Assembly: GCF_028994775.1 (NCBI RefSeq)
Contig: NZ_JAJQMN010000001.1
Span: forward strand, 372,001-436,000
Direction: 5' to 3'
DNA from: Promicromonospora iranensis
GTDB lineage: Bacteria; Actinomycetota; Actinomycetes; Actinomycetales; Cellulomonadaceae
DNA length: 64,000 nucleotides
Made by a program: the position numbers and the translations under genes. Below, in pieces: positions 11,101 through 19,902 of this stretch (its first letter is position 1; the number at the start of each line of letters is the position of its first letter). The notes below the pieces were generated by a model that was given only the letters and a program-made list of their open reading frames with translations, was not told the DNA's origin and ran no database searches.

Positions 11101-11612
11101 TGCAGCTCGGACACCTGGCCGTTGCCGGCGCCGGTGTTGGCACTGAAGGCGAGGCGGAGCTCGTCGATGTCGGAGCCGACCTCCGAGCCGAGCGCGAGCT
11201 CCACCTTGTTGCCGGTCGCGGGGTCGAAGCGGTGCGCCGCCGAGGCCTTCAGCGTCCGGAACGACGACTCGCCGTCGGACCGGCCGAGCACGCTGAACGT
11301 CTGGGTGCGCGGCGCCCAGACGGAGGCCGGCGGCACCGTGACGACCACACGCTCGACGTCGGCCGCCGCGCCGAGGTCGACGGTGAGGTGCGCCGGGTAC
11401 TGGCCGCCCGCGCCCTCCCAGTAGGAGTTCGTGCTCCCGTCGTTCGCGTTGCCCGCGACGTACGTCTGCGTCACCGACGACGCGGCGATCGGCTTGCCGA
11501 GCGCGAGGTTGGTGGCATCCGCCGCGGCGTACGCGACGGCGCCCAGGCCGAGCGGCGCGACCAGCGCCAGCGCGGCACCCACCACGACCGTGTTCTTCCA
11601 GGGGATTCTCAT
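8199..11612 (-). CDS. secreted GH87-type alpha-1,3-glucanase (mutanase/mycodextranase) with two discoidin and two CARDB domains
   Basis: An 1137-residue protein. Order: signal peptide (1-30, cut after AVAYAAA); two F5/8-type discoidin modules (about 35-170 and 195-325, sharing YWEGAGGQYP and TGAGNGQV.ELQVWG-like motifs) joined by a Pro/Thr/Asp linker; two CARDB modules (about 335-430, 447-545); a beta-sandwich starting TYEAEDGRYTG (about 560); and a right-handed beta-helix from CTSITEYGAVPNDG (about 730) to the end. In the helix, ADGINF and NTGDDALAVWAN place Asp920, Asp943 and Asp944 at the +23/+24 spacing of the three catalytic aspartates known for GH87. It probably degrades fungal or bacterial alpha-1,3-glucan, the discoidin domains binding the polymer. 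The ATG at 11612 follows GAGGAC. Confidence 0.82.
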   Translation of the reverse strand: MRIPWKNTVVVGAALALVAPLGLGAVAYAAADATNLALGKPIAASSVTQTYVAGNANDGSTNSYWEGAGGQYPAHLTVDLGAAADVERVVVTVPPASVWAPRTQTFSVLGRSDGESSFRTLKASAAHRFDPATGNKVELALGSEVGSDIDELRLAFSANTGAGNGQVSELQVWGTPSGGGDPTDPSTDPPTDPTGTNYAKDRPAAASSTEWSYVAANAVDGQVGTYWEGAGGQYPSTLDVSLAAPTQVSSLRVRLNPDGAWGQRTQTFSVWGRSGTGAWQELKASAGYAFAPGSGNLVNVPVTGTVTDVRLRFTGNTGAGNGQVAELEVYGAPAPNPNLVVTAVTTSPASPTATTTVKLTATVKNTGDKASAGTSLDGKLGGTTVGSADVGALQPGASVQVEVPAGTRPAGEYTVGAVVDPANTVAEQNETDNAFTASAKLVVREAPGPDLEVVSVSSNPANPAVGAAVSFSVQVRNRGNEPAAAGSVTRVVAGSSTLNGTTPAVPAGGTVTVTPSGTWTATNGGVTVTATADATDVVAETNEDNNSRTLAVTVGRGAAVPYTTYEAEDGRYTGTLLETDPLRTFGHTNFATESSGRESVRLNSTGQYVELTSTNPTNSIVVRNSIPDAPGGGGQEKTISLYANGEFVQKLTLSSKHSWLYGNTDQPEGLTNTPGGDARRLFDESHALLGRSFPAGTVFKLQRDAGDDAAFYVIDLVELEQVAPPAAKPAQCTSITEYGAVPNDGREDTEAIQAAVTADQNGEISCVWIPAGQWRQEKKILTDDPLNRGTHNQVGISDVTIRGAGMWHSQLYSLIKPHLAPGVINHPHEGNFGFDIDDNVQISDIAIFGSGDIRGNNGQEEGGVGLNGRFGKDTKITNVWIEHANVGVWVGRDYTNIPELWGPGDGLEFSGVRIRNTYADGINFSNGTRNSLVFNSTFRNTGDDALAVWANPYVKDRNVDIGHDNAFRNNTVQLPWRANGIAIYGGYDNRVENNLIADTMNYPGIMLATDHDPLPFSGTTLIANNGLYRTGGAFWNEDQEFGAITIFPQTHDIVGVTIRDTDIVDSTYDGIQFKNGGGNMPDVRITNVRIDKSNNGSGILAMGGARGNAILSNVKVTDSGEGDIEKEPGSQFVFTGQ

Positions 11613-11857
11613 GAACGTCCTCGTTCTCCCGCCGGGGCGGGCTCGTCCAGCCGCAGGGCAGCATTGCCCAGCGAGAGTAGAAAGTTGCAGCGTGTGCACT
11701 GCTTTGTGCTCAGCGTCTGTCAATTTCTTGCGGCTTGCTGTACGGACGTTACGAGAACGGGCACGGGGCGTCAAGGGTCCCGCGGGCCGTATGCGGGCGC
11801 GCCGGTGGCTCTGTCAGCGGCTCGGTGCCGGTAGCGGGGCGCGGCCAGGGCCGGCCG
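11613..11857 (-). promoter_or_regulatory. promoter region of the glucanase gene
   Basis: A 245-bp gap upstream of the glucanase with no gene. It is less GC-rich than its surroundings around 11680-11740. TTGACA (minus strand, 11718-11723) is a consensus -35 hexamer, but no good -10 is found 17 bp on; TACTCT at 11674-11679 is an alternative -10. An imperfect dyad GCAG-N8-CTGC lies at 11688-11703. Promoter assignment is tentative. Confidence 0.35.
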
Positions 11858-12598
11858 TCAGCGGCGGTAGCGCAGCCAGACCACCGCATCGTCGAAGGTC
11901 TCGGCGCTCACCAGGCGCAGGGCCGACGCCGGCGGGTCCGTGCCGAACCAGCGGTGCTTGGCGCCGTCCGCGGCCAGGCACGGATGGACGAGCAGGCTGA
12001 TCTCGTCGACAAGCCCAGCCCGCAGCATCGCCCCGGTCAGCGCCCCGCCGCTGTCCACCCGGACCAGTTCCACGCCGCGCTCCCCCAGTACGTCGAGCGC
12101 GGCCGGGAGATCGACCCGGTCATCACCCACGACCAGCTCTTCAACAGGGTCAGGACCGTCAGGGTCGGGACCGTCAGAAGCGAAACCGTCGAGGGCAGGT
12201 TCGCCGGGGACCGTCTCACCGGGGCTGGTCTCGTCGGCTGGGACCTCGCCGTCGGCCCCGACCGCCCGGGACCGGAGGGCCACCACGGCGGACCAGTGTC
12301 CGGCGTCCCGCAGTGCCCGCCAGGCCCGCACGCGGCGGCGGCTGTCGACGACGGCGAGCAGCGGCCCGCCGTCGGCCGGGCCGGGACCCGACTGCGCCGC
12401 CAGGGCCTCCTCCTGCGCGAGGATCGTATCCGCCCCGGCCAGGGTGACGTCCTCGTGCCAGGTCTGGGCCAGCTCGTAGAACCGGCCGACGTCCGGCGCG
12501 AAGCCGGTGGTGGCGCCGTCCACCGACACCGCGACGTGCACCACCACATATGGGCGGGCGCCCCGCTCGGCCGCGACGGCAGTTCGGAGCTCGGCCAT
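11858..12598 (-). CDS. RibD C-terminal / dihydrofolate-reductase-like family protein
   Basis: A 246-residue protein. The Rossmann-like core is recognisable from YVVVHVAVSVDGATTGFAPDVGRFYEL (NADPH and substrate region) and the closing VELVRVDSGGALTGAMLRAGLVDEISLLVHPCLA block typical of pyrimidine reductase-like enzymes. An acidic, low-complexity insert (about residues 130-160) is unusual. Most likely it is an NADPH-dependent reductase of unknown substrate rather than the riboflavin enzyme, since no deaminase domain is present. The ATG at 12598 follows GAGGGGGAG; the longer frame to 12661 lacks similarity. It lies 67 bp downstream of the VOC gene, possibly in the same transcript. Confidence 0.75.
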   Translation of the reverse strand: MAELRTAVAAERGARPYVVVHVAVSVDGATTGFAPDVGRFYELAQTWHEDVTLAGADTILAQEEALAAQSGPGPADGGPLLAVVDSRRRVRAWRALRDAGHWSAVVALRSRAVGADGEVPADETSPGETVPGEPALDGFASDGPDPDGPDPVEELVVGDDRVDLPAALDVLGERGVELVRVDSGGALTGAMLRAGLVDEISLLVHPCLAADGAKHRWFGTDPPASALRLVSAETFDDAVVWLRYRR

Positions 12599-12665
12599 GG
12601 CCGCCACTCCCCCTCTGGACGTCGAGTAGTCGTCCAGACCATCATCGCGGCCCACCGCCACCGTG

Positions 12666-13277
12666 TCAGCCGGATGACTCGCAGAGGCGTAGGACGTTGC
12701 CGAACGGGTCGATCACCTCGATGGTCGGCCCTCCGGGAGCGTCACGGTCGATGCCGGGCCGGAGCCGGGCGTGCGGCCGAGCCGACAGCTCCGCGTGCAG
12801 CGCATCGGCACTCGCGACGGGAACCCGGACCACCGCTCCCGGGGTCCCGTCACCGTGGTGCTCGGACAGGTCCAGCACCGCCTCGCCGCGGCGCACGCGG
12901 AAGTACAGCGGCATGCCCGGCTCGAAGCGGTGCTCCCACTCGACGTCGAACCCGAGGTAGCCCACGTAGAACTCCCGTGCGCGCGCCTCGTCCTGGACGC
13001 GGAGCACGGGGACCGCGCGTCCGAAGCCCGTCGGCCTCGGACGGTGCGGCCGCGCCGGTGGTCCCGGCGGTACCGGTGGTACCGGTGGTACCACCGGCAA
13101 CCGGCCTGGCGGCAGCTGCGCAGGCAGCCGCGCGGACGCCGTGTTCCAGTCGGCGAAGCCGAGCTGGGCCGCGACGATCTCCAGCCCGCGACTGTGACTG
13201 ATGGTGACGCCGGTGTCGGCGAGCATGCGGCGCAGCACTCGGGCAGCCGTCTTGGCGTCGTCAGGTGTCAGGTCCAC
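12666..13277 (-). CDS. glyoxalase/bleomycin-resistance (VOC) superfamily protein with extra N-terminal domain
   Basis: A 203-residue protein. Residues 1-52 (LTPDDAKTAARVLRRMLADTGVTISHSRGLEIVAAQLGFADWNTASA) form the small helical domain found in 'glyoxalase superfamily' proteins. A Pro-rich VPPVPPVPPGPP linker follows, then one VOC module (AVPVLRVQDEARAREFYVGYLGFDVEWEHRF ... IDPFGNVLRLCESSG). A single VOC module would dimerise to form the active site. A role in binding or detoxifying a small molecule is likely; substrate unknown. The linker is encoded by a GGTACCGGT-type repeat near 13065-13095. Confidence 0.78.
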   Translation of the reverse strand: MDLTPDDAKTAARVLRRMLADTGVTISHSRGLEIVAAQLGFADWNTASARLPAQLPPGRLPVVPPVPPVPPGPPARPHRPRPTGFGRAVPVLRVQDEARAREFYVGYLGFDVEWEHRFEPGMPLYFRVRRGEAVLDLSEHHGDGTPGAVVRVPVASADALHAELSARPHARLRPGIDRDAPGGPTIEVIDPFGNVLRLCESSG

Positions 13278-13714
13278 GAGTACATCGCTATCCCGGTGCC
13301 GTGAGCGTGGTCGGTGCCCGCACTGCCGTCCGTGGCACCGTGGTAGTCACGAGAACCCTGGCAGGACATCTTCGTCGATGCATTCACCAGACCGATCGTC
13401 TCGGCGCGGGCGGCGGGCTCATCGAGTGCCTGGGTAGAGGCTAGCAAGCCGGCGCGCATCTCACGCGGGAGCCCGTGGACCCGTGAGCCGACATTTTTGT
13501 CGGACTCGTCCATGACCGCAGCCCTCGCCGGGCGGACGGTGACACGAACGGACGCCCCTGGTGACGCGCGTCTCGGCCGGCTCCCCGGCGACCCTCCGGC
13601 TCACGCTCCGGGCTAGTCGGCCGGCATCCGTCACAGCCTCGAAGTGTTATCCACAGATTTCATGCTTGCCGCGCGGTACGTACGCATGTTCGAGAGAATG
13701 GGTGCAGGCAGGAC
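13278..13714. other. 437-bp intergenic region with LexA-like and DnaA-box-like sites
   Basis: No convincing gene. An 81-codon minus-strand frame (13268-13513) lacks any recognisable feature. The right part holds a perfect DnaA-box sequence TTATCCACA (13647-13655), which alone is not an origin, and a LexA-like box (13678-13693) ahead of the HNH gene. Confidence 0.55.
13678..13693 (+). promoter_or_regulatory. LexA (SOS) box-like palindrome
   Basis: ACGTACGCATGTTCGA matches the actinobacterial SOS box TCGAAC-N4-GTTCGA at 10 of 12 arm positions, with a perfect right arm. It lies 22 bp before the GTG of the HNH/DUF222 gene. Related 13E12-repeat genes in mycobacteria are known LexA targets, which supports the reading. 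Confidence 0.5.
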
Positions 13715-15574
13715 GTGAGTACTAGAGGCGACGAGGGGGTGGGGTCGGTGGAGCAGTCGAAGTCAACGAATGGTGCCCTAGGCCCTGGCCTGCCTCCTGC
13801 GGAGTCGATCGAGGACGTGCTGGCCCGGTTCGAGGCCGATGCTGCAGTTCTGGCAGCGCTGACCGATCCCGAGGTGCTGGACGGGTGGAACGCCCCGGGT
13901 ATCACGCGGTTGGCGGAGGCCCATTCCCGGATCCGTCGGCTGACCGCTCGCCTGGACGGGGTCCGATACACGTTGCTGCCCCGGATCGAAGCGGACGGGT
14001 CCTGGCGCTCAGGCGGGATGGCGCGCGCGTTCACGACCTGGCTCCGGCTCCGCGAAGGCGTGTCCGCGTCGACGGCGGGTAAGGACATGACGATCGCCCG
14101 CCGCCTCGCCACGGCCCTGCCCGGGACCCGGGAGCGGTTGGTCGCGGGAACCCTGGGCATCGACCACGCGAAGGTCATGACCGACGTCGCCCCGACCAGC
14201 GAGACCCGGCAGGATGCGTTGGCGTGGCTGATCGATACCCGCACCGGCGAGACCACCACCCCTGAGCAGTTCGTGCAGACCGTCGCCGTCGACTTCCCCG
14301 ACCCGGCCGAGGACCCCGACGGTGAACACACCCGGAACCTGATCACCCAGGTGCTGGAGGACGCCGTCACGGACGGCACACTGGTCACCGGGGAAGGCCT
14401 GGTCCTACGCGAAGCATCCCTGCTCAACGCGGACCAGTTCCGGGTCGTGGCCCGCCGCTTCGCGACGATCACCGACCCCGACACCGACGACACCGATGAC
14501 GACAAGGCCGCCCAGGGCGAGTTCCTCGACCTGGCCAAAACCATTGACGGCTACCACCTGGCAGGATTCCTGACCGACGAACACGGCCTGCTCGTGACCA
14601 CCGCGATCAACGCGATCATCGGCGCGCCCGCCGCAGAGGACCCCCGCACGTCGACCCAGCGTCGCGCGCAGGGCCTGGCCGACCTCGCCCGGATCGTCCT
14701 GGACACGAACCAGGCCTCACCCGGCGCGGCGATCCCGCCCCACCTGAATGTGACGGTGTCCTGGACCGAGCTGATCGCCCAGGCCACCCGCACCCGCGAG
14801 GGCCTGTGCCTGACCTGCGGACAAGCCACACCAGGCCGTTCACCAGGACGTGCCGCATCAGGCGGCGCACCAGGATGTCCGACCGGTGCCGGAGCACCAG
14901 GCACGAGCACGGGTGCAGGTACAGCGGTTACGGGCACGAGTACGAGCGCGGGCGTGGCCGGCACACTGTCGATGTCTGGGTTGTTGTCCGGTGGTGGGCC
15001 GGTGTTCACCGAGACCGGCGACCGGGCACCACGAGCACTACTACGCCGGCTCGCATGCGACAGTGCGGTCACCCGGGTCGTGTTCGGACCTGATGGTGCG
15101 GTCCTGGACGTCGGACGCGCCCAACGCACCGTCACCGGGCAGATGCGCCGAGCAGTGATCGCGCGCGACCGGCACTGCGTCTTCCCCGGATGCGACCAAC
15201 CACCCTCACGATGCGAGGTCCACCACGCCATCACCCACTGGGCCCACGGCGGAAACACCTCCGTCAGCAACAGCGCCCTGTTGTGCTGGTACCACCACCA
15301 ACTCGTCGACACCCAAGGCATCACCATGCACTGGACCGGCAAACCCCTAACCGGCACCACCACCACCGGCCCGGGCAGCACCACCACCAGCACCGCAGCC
15401 ACCGGCACCACCCCCGGCACGACCATCGGCACGACCACCGTCGACGGCACCACCACCGGCGCTGCCGTCCCGGGCACCCTGCTGGAGACCGGGTGGGCCT
15501 TCACCGACGCCCGAGGACACCGCATCACCCTGCCCGAACCACTCGAAACCCCACCCGAATCCGAAGTCGCCTAG
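13715..15574 (+). CDS. HNH endonuclease signature protein with DUF222 (13E12 repeat family)
   Basis: A 619-residue protein. DUF222 covers about residues 30-390 (IEDVLARFEADAAVLAAL ... RIRRLTARLDGVRYTLLPRIEADG ... STQRRAQGLADLARIVLD). A Gly/Ala/Thr-rich linker follows, then the HNH nuclease domain CVFPGCDQPPSRCEVHHAITHWAHGGNTSVSNSALLCWYHH with its Cys zinc ligands and His-Asn-His residues intact. The tail is Thr/Gly-rich low complexity. Such genes are multicopy in actinomycetes; their role is unclear. The GTG at 13715 is taken; a GTG at 13748 behind GAGGGGGTGGGG is an alternative. The stop codon overlaps the convergent DksA-like stop in CTAG. Confidence 0.85.
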   Translation: MSTRGDEGVGSVEQSKSTNGALGPGLPPAESIEDVLARFEADAAVLAALTDPEVLDGWNAPGITRLAEAHSRIRRLTARLDGVRYTLLPRIEADGSWRSGGMARAFTTWLRLREGVSASTAGKDMTIARRLATALPGTRERLVAGTLGIDHAKVMTDVAPTSETRQDALAWLIDTRTGETTTPEQFVQTVAVDFPDPAEDPDGEHTRNLITQVLEDAVTDGTLVTGEGLVLREASLLNADQFRVVARRFATITDPDTDDTDDDKAAQGEFLDLAKTIDGYHLAGFLTDEHGLLVTTAINAIIGAPAAEDPRTSTQRRAQGLADLARIVLDTNQASPGAAIPPHLNVTVSWTELIAQATRTREGLCLTCGQATPGRSPGRAASGGAPGCPTGAGAPGTSTGAGTAVTGTSTSAGVAGTLSMSGLLSGGGPVFTETGDRAPRALLRRLACDSAVTRVVFGPDGAVLDVGRAQRTVTGQMRRAVIARDRHCVFPGCDQPPSRCEVHHAITHWAHGGNTSVSNSALLCWYHHQLVDTQGITMHWTGKPLTGTTTTGPGSTTTSTAATGTTPGTTIGTTTVDGTTTGAAVPGTLLETGWAFTDARGHRITLPEPLETPPESEVA

Positions 15575-15921
15575 CCGGCGACAGCGCAGCTGATGCACGT
15601 GCGGGCCGTGGGCCGAGCCAGCAGGCGGCCACGCGCGACTGCTTGTCCGCACCGTTCGCAGTAGCCGTGGTTGCCGGCGGTGACCCTCGCGATCGCCGCG
15701 TCCACGTCGACCAAGTGGTTCCTGGCCGCATCGAGCAGCGTGCTCGCCTGTGAGAGCTCGAAGGCGATCGTGGTCCCTTCGGGGTCGTGCTCGTCGTCGG
15801 ACGCGGTGAGCCGCGACGCGTCCACCATCGAGGCGATGTTGCCTGAAAGGGAGGAGATCCGGTCAGCGGTGGGCTCGTGATCGGCGATCAGCAGCCCATG
15901 CATCTCAGTGATCGGAGGCAT
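15571..15921 (-). CDS. TraR/DksA-type C4 zinc-finger protein
   Basis: A 116-residue protein with an alpha-helical N-terminal two-thirds (HEPTADRISSLSGNIASMVDASRL... ASTLLDAARNHLVDVDAAIARV) and the C-terminal zinc finger GYCERCGQAVARGRLLARPTARTCISC, a CxxC-N17-CxxC pattern. DksA-like proteins bind RNA polymerase through the secondary channel; whether this one does is not shown. The DxxDxA-type coiled-coil tip is not clear. It is convergent with the HNH gene, sharing the CTAG stop. Confidence 0.8.
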   Translation of the reverse strand: MPPITEMHGLLIADHEPTADRISSLSGNIASMVDASRLTASDDEHDPEGTTIAFELSQASTLLDAARNHLVDVDAAIARVTAGNHGYCERCGQAVARGRLLARPTARTCISCAVAG

Positions 15922-16650
15922 TCTCCTGCCGCTCTCCTGACGAATCCCGGCCTGCGGAATCTCGCAGCTACCGGCGACGGCCGCCCACGGCGACGGCCGC
16001 CCGCCAGCGTCTCCCTTCGCAGATCATGGCCCTGTCGGCGAGTGCCTCGATCACCTCGCATGTGTCGGTCGAAGTCAGTGTTCGGCGAGGTGGCTATGTA
16101 CATCGAGTCGGTGGTGCGGCAAGATTCCGCTGCTTCGGCGACGAGCCTGGGACCATGACCCTTGAGCGCGTCGGTCTGCGCCAGAACGGAGCCCTCACCC
16201 GCGCGAGGGATACCGGTCCCCCGGCAGGGTGAAGCGGGGCCGCGCGCTTCGCTGAAGGCTTGTCCCATGCCATCGAGCCGCCTTGGCGCCGTTTCTTCTC
16301 GCCGTGTACGCGTCTGTCCACGTGTGGTGGGGCATCGCGGGAGCACCGCACTTCGATTCCTTCGGCGAATCGCGCGGAAGCTGCTGCGCTCTCGGGGGTG
16401 CTCTCGATGCGTCGCGTGACCATGCGCACACCATGCCGGGCGACGCAGCGAGTGCCAGCCGGTATCGCCTGTGCTGCTGGTTCCGTCGCCGTACTTCGCC
16501 GGCGTCGCCTCGGGGGCGCTCATCATCGTGGCGGCCCGTGAGGAGGCCGCGGTAGACCGTGCCGAGCGTGGGGCGTCGCGACGCCCGCGCTGATGTGTCC
16601 TTTGCGGACTTTCCTGACCAGATCTGTACCGAATCGAGATCGAGGAAGCG
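15922..16650. other. 730-bp region without a recognisable gene
   Basis: Frames exist on both strands (for example 15888-16658 minus, 16283-16555 plus), but none shows a conserved motif, a sensible start signal or the usual codon bias. Base composition is more mixed than in neighbouring genes. It may be decayed coding DNA or a long leader for the NDH-2 gene. No repeats or RNA gene were recognised. Confidence 0.5.
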
Positions 16651-18003
<1,353 letters not shown>

Positions 18004-18143
18004 GGCGCGATTCAAAAGTGCTGTGAACTGGGGTTTCGGCATGCTTCGGGTTGGTGGTGGACGCGGTCTGGACGGCATGATCTGACGGATGCGGCGTAGG
18101 CAGTCAACCAGTTCCGAAACCGGCTCTGGTCCCGCCGAGGTCC

Positions 18144-18722
18144 TCATCCATGCAGCGTCGGCTGGTAGACGAGCTCCTGGATGTCGCCGTCGAGCGTCAG
18201 GTGGTCGATCAGCTCGAGGTCGAAGTCGGCGGCGCCCTGGAAGATCGGCTCCAGGCCGGTCCGGCCGGTGATCACCGGGAAGAGCGTCACCTGGACCCGG
18301 TCGACCAGGCAGGCGGCCATCAGCGCCCGGTTCATCGACAGGCTGCCGTGCGAGCGCAACGGCACCTCCGACTCCTCCTTGAGCCGGGCGACGACGTCGA
18401 CGGCGTCACCGCTCACCAGTGTCGCGTCCGGCCAGTCGAGGGGACTCTCCAGCGAGTTCGACACCACCGTCGCGGGCAGGTTCCGCATCCGGGTGACCCA
18501 CGCGTCGCGCACGTCGGAGTCCTCGGAGCTCTCGGCCAGCATCTGCGCGAACGCCCGGTACGTGTTCGCCCCGAGGACCATCCGCTGCTCCCGCGAGTAG
18601 AGGGCGAGCCGGTGCTCCAGGAGCTCCGGGCCCTGCTTGCCCCAGTAGCCTGTCCAGTCGCCGCCGGCGGCGCCGAAACCGTCGAGACTCGAGAACACGT
18701 CGAACGTGTAGGTAGTGGTCAT
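18144..18722 (-). CDS. dihydrofolate-reductase family protein (RibD C-terminal domain)
   Basis: A 192-residue protein starting MTTTYTFDVFSSLDGFGAAGGDWTGYWG, characteristic of the YwjB/YyaP-like reductase group, with REQRMVLGANTYRAF and a terminal LVDRVQVTLFPVITGRTGLEPIFQG. These are predicted NADPH-dependent reductases of unknown substrate, not true folA enzymes. The ATG at 18722 is preceded by AGGAG. A long upstream extension of the frame lies antisense to a membrane protein gene and is rejected. Confidence 0.8.
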   Translation of the reverse strand: MTTTYTFDVFSSLDGFGAAGGDWTGYWGKQGPELLEHRLALYSREQRMVLGANTYRAFAQMLAESSEDSDVRDAWVTRMRNLPATVVSNSLESPLDWPDATLVSGDAVDVVARLKEESEVPLRSHGSLSMNRALMAACLVDRVQVTLFPVITGRTGLEPIFQGAADFDLELIDHLTLDGDIQELVYQPTLHG

Positions 18723-18743
18723 GATGGTCTCCTGGGAAAGGCC

Positions 18744-18820
18744 GATCGGAAAGCTGATCGGAAAGGCTGATCGGTACGTCGGTACAGACCGGAGACCACG
18801 GCGAATCTCATCGCCGTGGT
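18744..18820. promoter_or_regulatory. divergent control region: three GATCGG direct repeats and a 10-bp perfect hairpin
   Basis: GATCGG occurs at 18744, 18756 and 18769, spaced 12-13 bp, within a longer repeated GATCGGAAAG unit. An exact inverted repeat ACCACGGCGA (18795-18804) / TCGCCGTGGT (18811-18820) has a 6-nt loop and ends 19 bp before the GTG at 18840. Together they look like transcription-factor or attenuator sites for the DHFR-like and membrane protein genes. The factor is unknown. Confidence 0.45.
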
Positions 18821-18839
18821 CGGCACGAGGGGAGACAGC

Positions 18840-19895
18840 GTGACGAACGAGCTGACGACCGGACGGGGCGGCCTCGCCGGCCGCGGCCACCTGCTGCGGC
18901 TCGGGGCCCCGCGCGACACAGCGGCGGTGCGGCACCTGGTGACGTTCCTCGTGGCGAGCGTGGCGACCGTGCTCGGAACCCGCGCCTACCTGGCCGCCAT
19001 GGACTACCCGCAGATCGGCGGCGGCGGGCTGCACCTCGCGCACGTCCTGTGGGGCGGGCTCCTCATGGCGCTGGCGATGATGCTGCTGCTGTCGTACGTG
19101 GGCCCGGTTCCGCGGTCGCTGGGCGCGGTGCTCGGCGGCGTCGGCTTCGGGCTGTTCATCGACGAGGTCGGCAAGTTCGTGACAGCGGACAACGACTACT
19201 TCTACGCGCCTACCGCCGCGATCATCTACTTCGTCACGGTGGTGCTCGTCCTGATCGTCGAGGCCCTGCACGGCCGCCGGGCGCACCATCCCGCCGAGTA
19301 CCTCGCCGTGGCGGCGGACCGGCTCACCGCCGGGCTGGCCGGCGGGTTCACGCCGACCGCCCGGGCGGACGCGCGCGAGCTCGCCGCCAAGGGCTCCGGT
19401 GAGCCCGGTGCCGACCTGGTCGCCGAGCTGATCGAGGCGGTGCCCGACGACGACACCGACCTGCCCGACCCGGTCCGCGGCGGCGTCGACCGCGTCGTGC
19501 GCTGGCTGGACGCGCTGGTGGACCGGGCCTGGGCCGCCTGGCTGCTGATCTGTGTGCTCCTGGCCGTCAGCGCGGCCGAGGCGCTGGTCGGCCTCCACGT
19601 GCTGCGCGGGCTGGTGCCAGGGCTGCCCCAGTGGACCGGCGTAGCGATCCTCGCGGCCGTCACCGCGTCCGTCGTGCTGCTGGCCGTCGGCGTCACGGTC
19701 GGACGCCGCAACCATCTGCGCGGCGCCGTCTGGGTGCGCCGCGCAGTCCTCGTCAGCCTGCTGTTCACGCAGCTGCTCGTGTTCCGCGCGGTGCAGTGGA
19801 CGGCGGCGTTCGGCCTGCTCCTGGACGTGCTGGCCTTCGCCGCGCTCGAGGTGGCGCTCCGCGAGGAGCAGCTGGCGAAGGCCCGCCGGAGCTGA
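18840..19895 (+). CDS. multi-spanning membrane protein, unknown function
   Basis: A 351-residue protein. Three to four membrane segments occupy the first 130 residues (VRHLVTFLVASVATVLGTRAYL, ALAMMLLLSYVGP, AAIIYFVTVVLVLIVEAL). Then comes a cytoplasmic stretch of about 110 residues with an acidic PDDDTDLPDP loop, then three more segments. GFGLFIDEVGKFVTADNDYFYAPTAAIIY is a conserved-looking block. No transporter motif is recognised. The GTG at 18840 follows GAGGGGAGACA; the 8-codon longer start at 18816 overlaps the hairpin and is less likely. Confidence 0.65.
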   Translation: MTNELTTGRGGLAGRGHLLRLGAPRDTAAVRHLVTFLVASVATVLGTRAYLAAMDYPQIGGGGLHLAHVLWGGLLMALAMMLLLSYVGPVPRSLGAVLGGVGFGLFIDEVGKFVTADNDYFYAPTAAIIYFVTVVLVLIVEALHGRRAHHPAEYLAVAADRLTAGLAGGFTPTARADARELAAKGSGEPGADLVAELIEAVPDDDTDLPDPVRGGVDRVVRWLDALVDRAWAAWLLICVLLAVSAAEALVGLHVLRGLVPGLPQWTGVAILAAVTASVVLLAVGVTVGRRNHLRGAVWVRRAVLVSLLFTQLLVFRAVQWTAAFGLLLDVLAFAALEVALREEQLAKARRS

Positions 19896-19902
19896 CCGCC
19901 GC

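Noticed and set aside
13268-13513. 81-codon minus-strand frame MDESDKNVGSRVHG...
   Set aside because: No motif, no good ribosome site, overlaps the VOC gene start region and the composition is not gene-like; left as intergenic.
13647-13655. perfect DnaA box as an indication of a replication origin
   Set aside because: A single box without a cluster, AT-rich unwinding element or dnaA/dnaN nearby; kept only as an observation.
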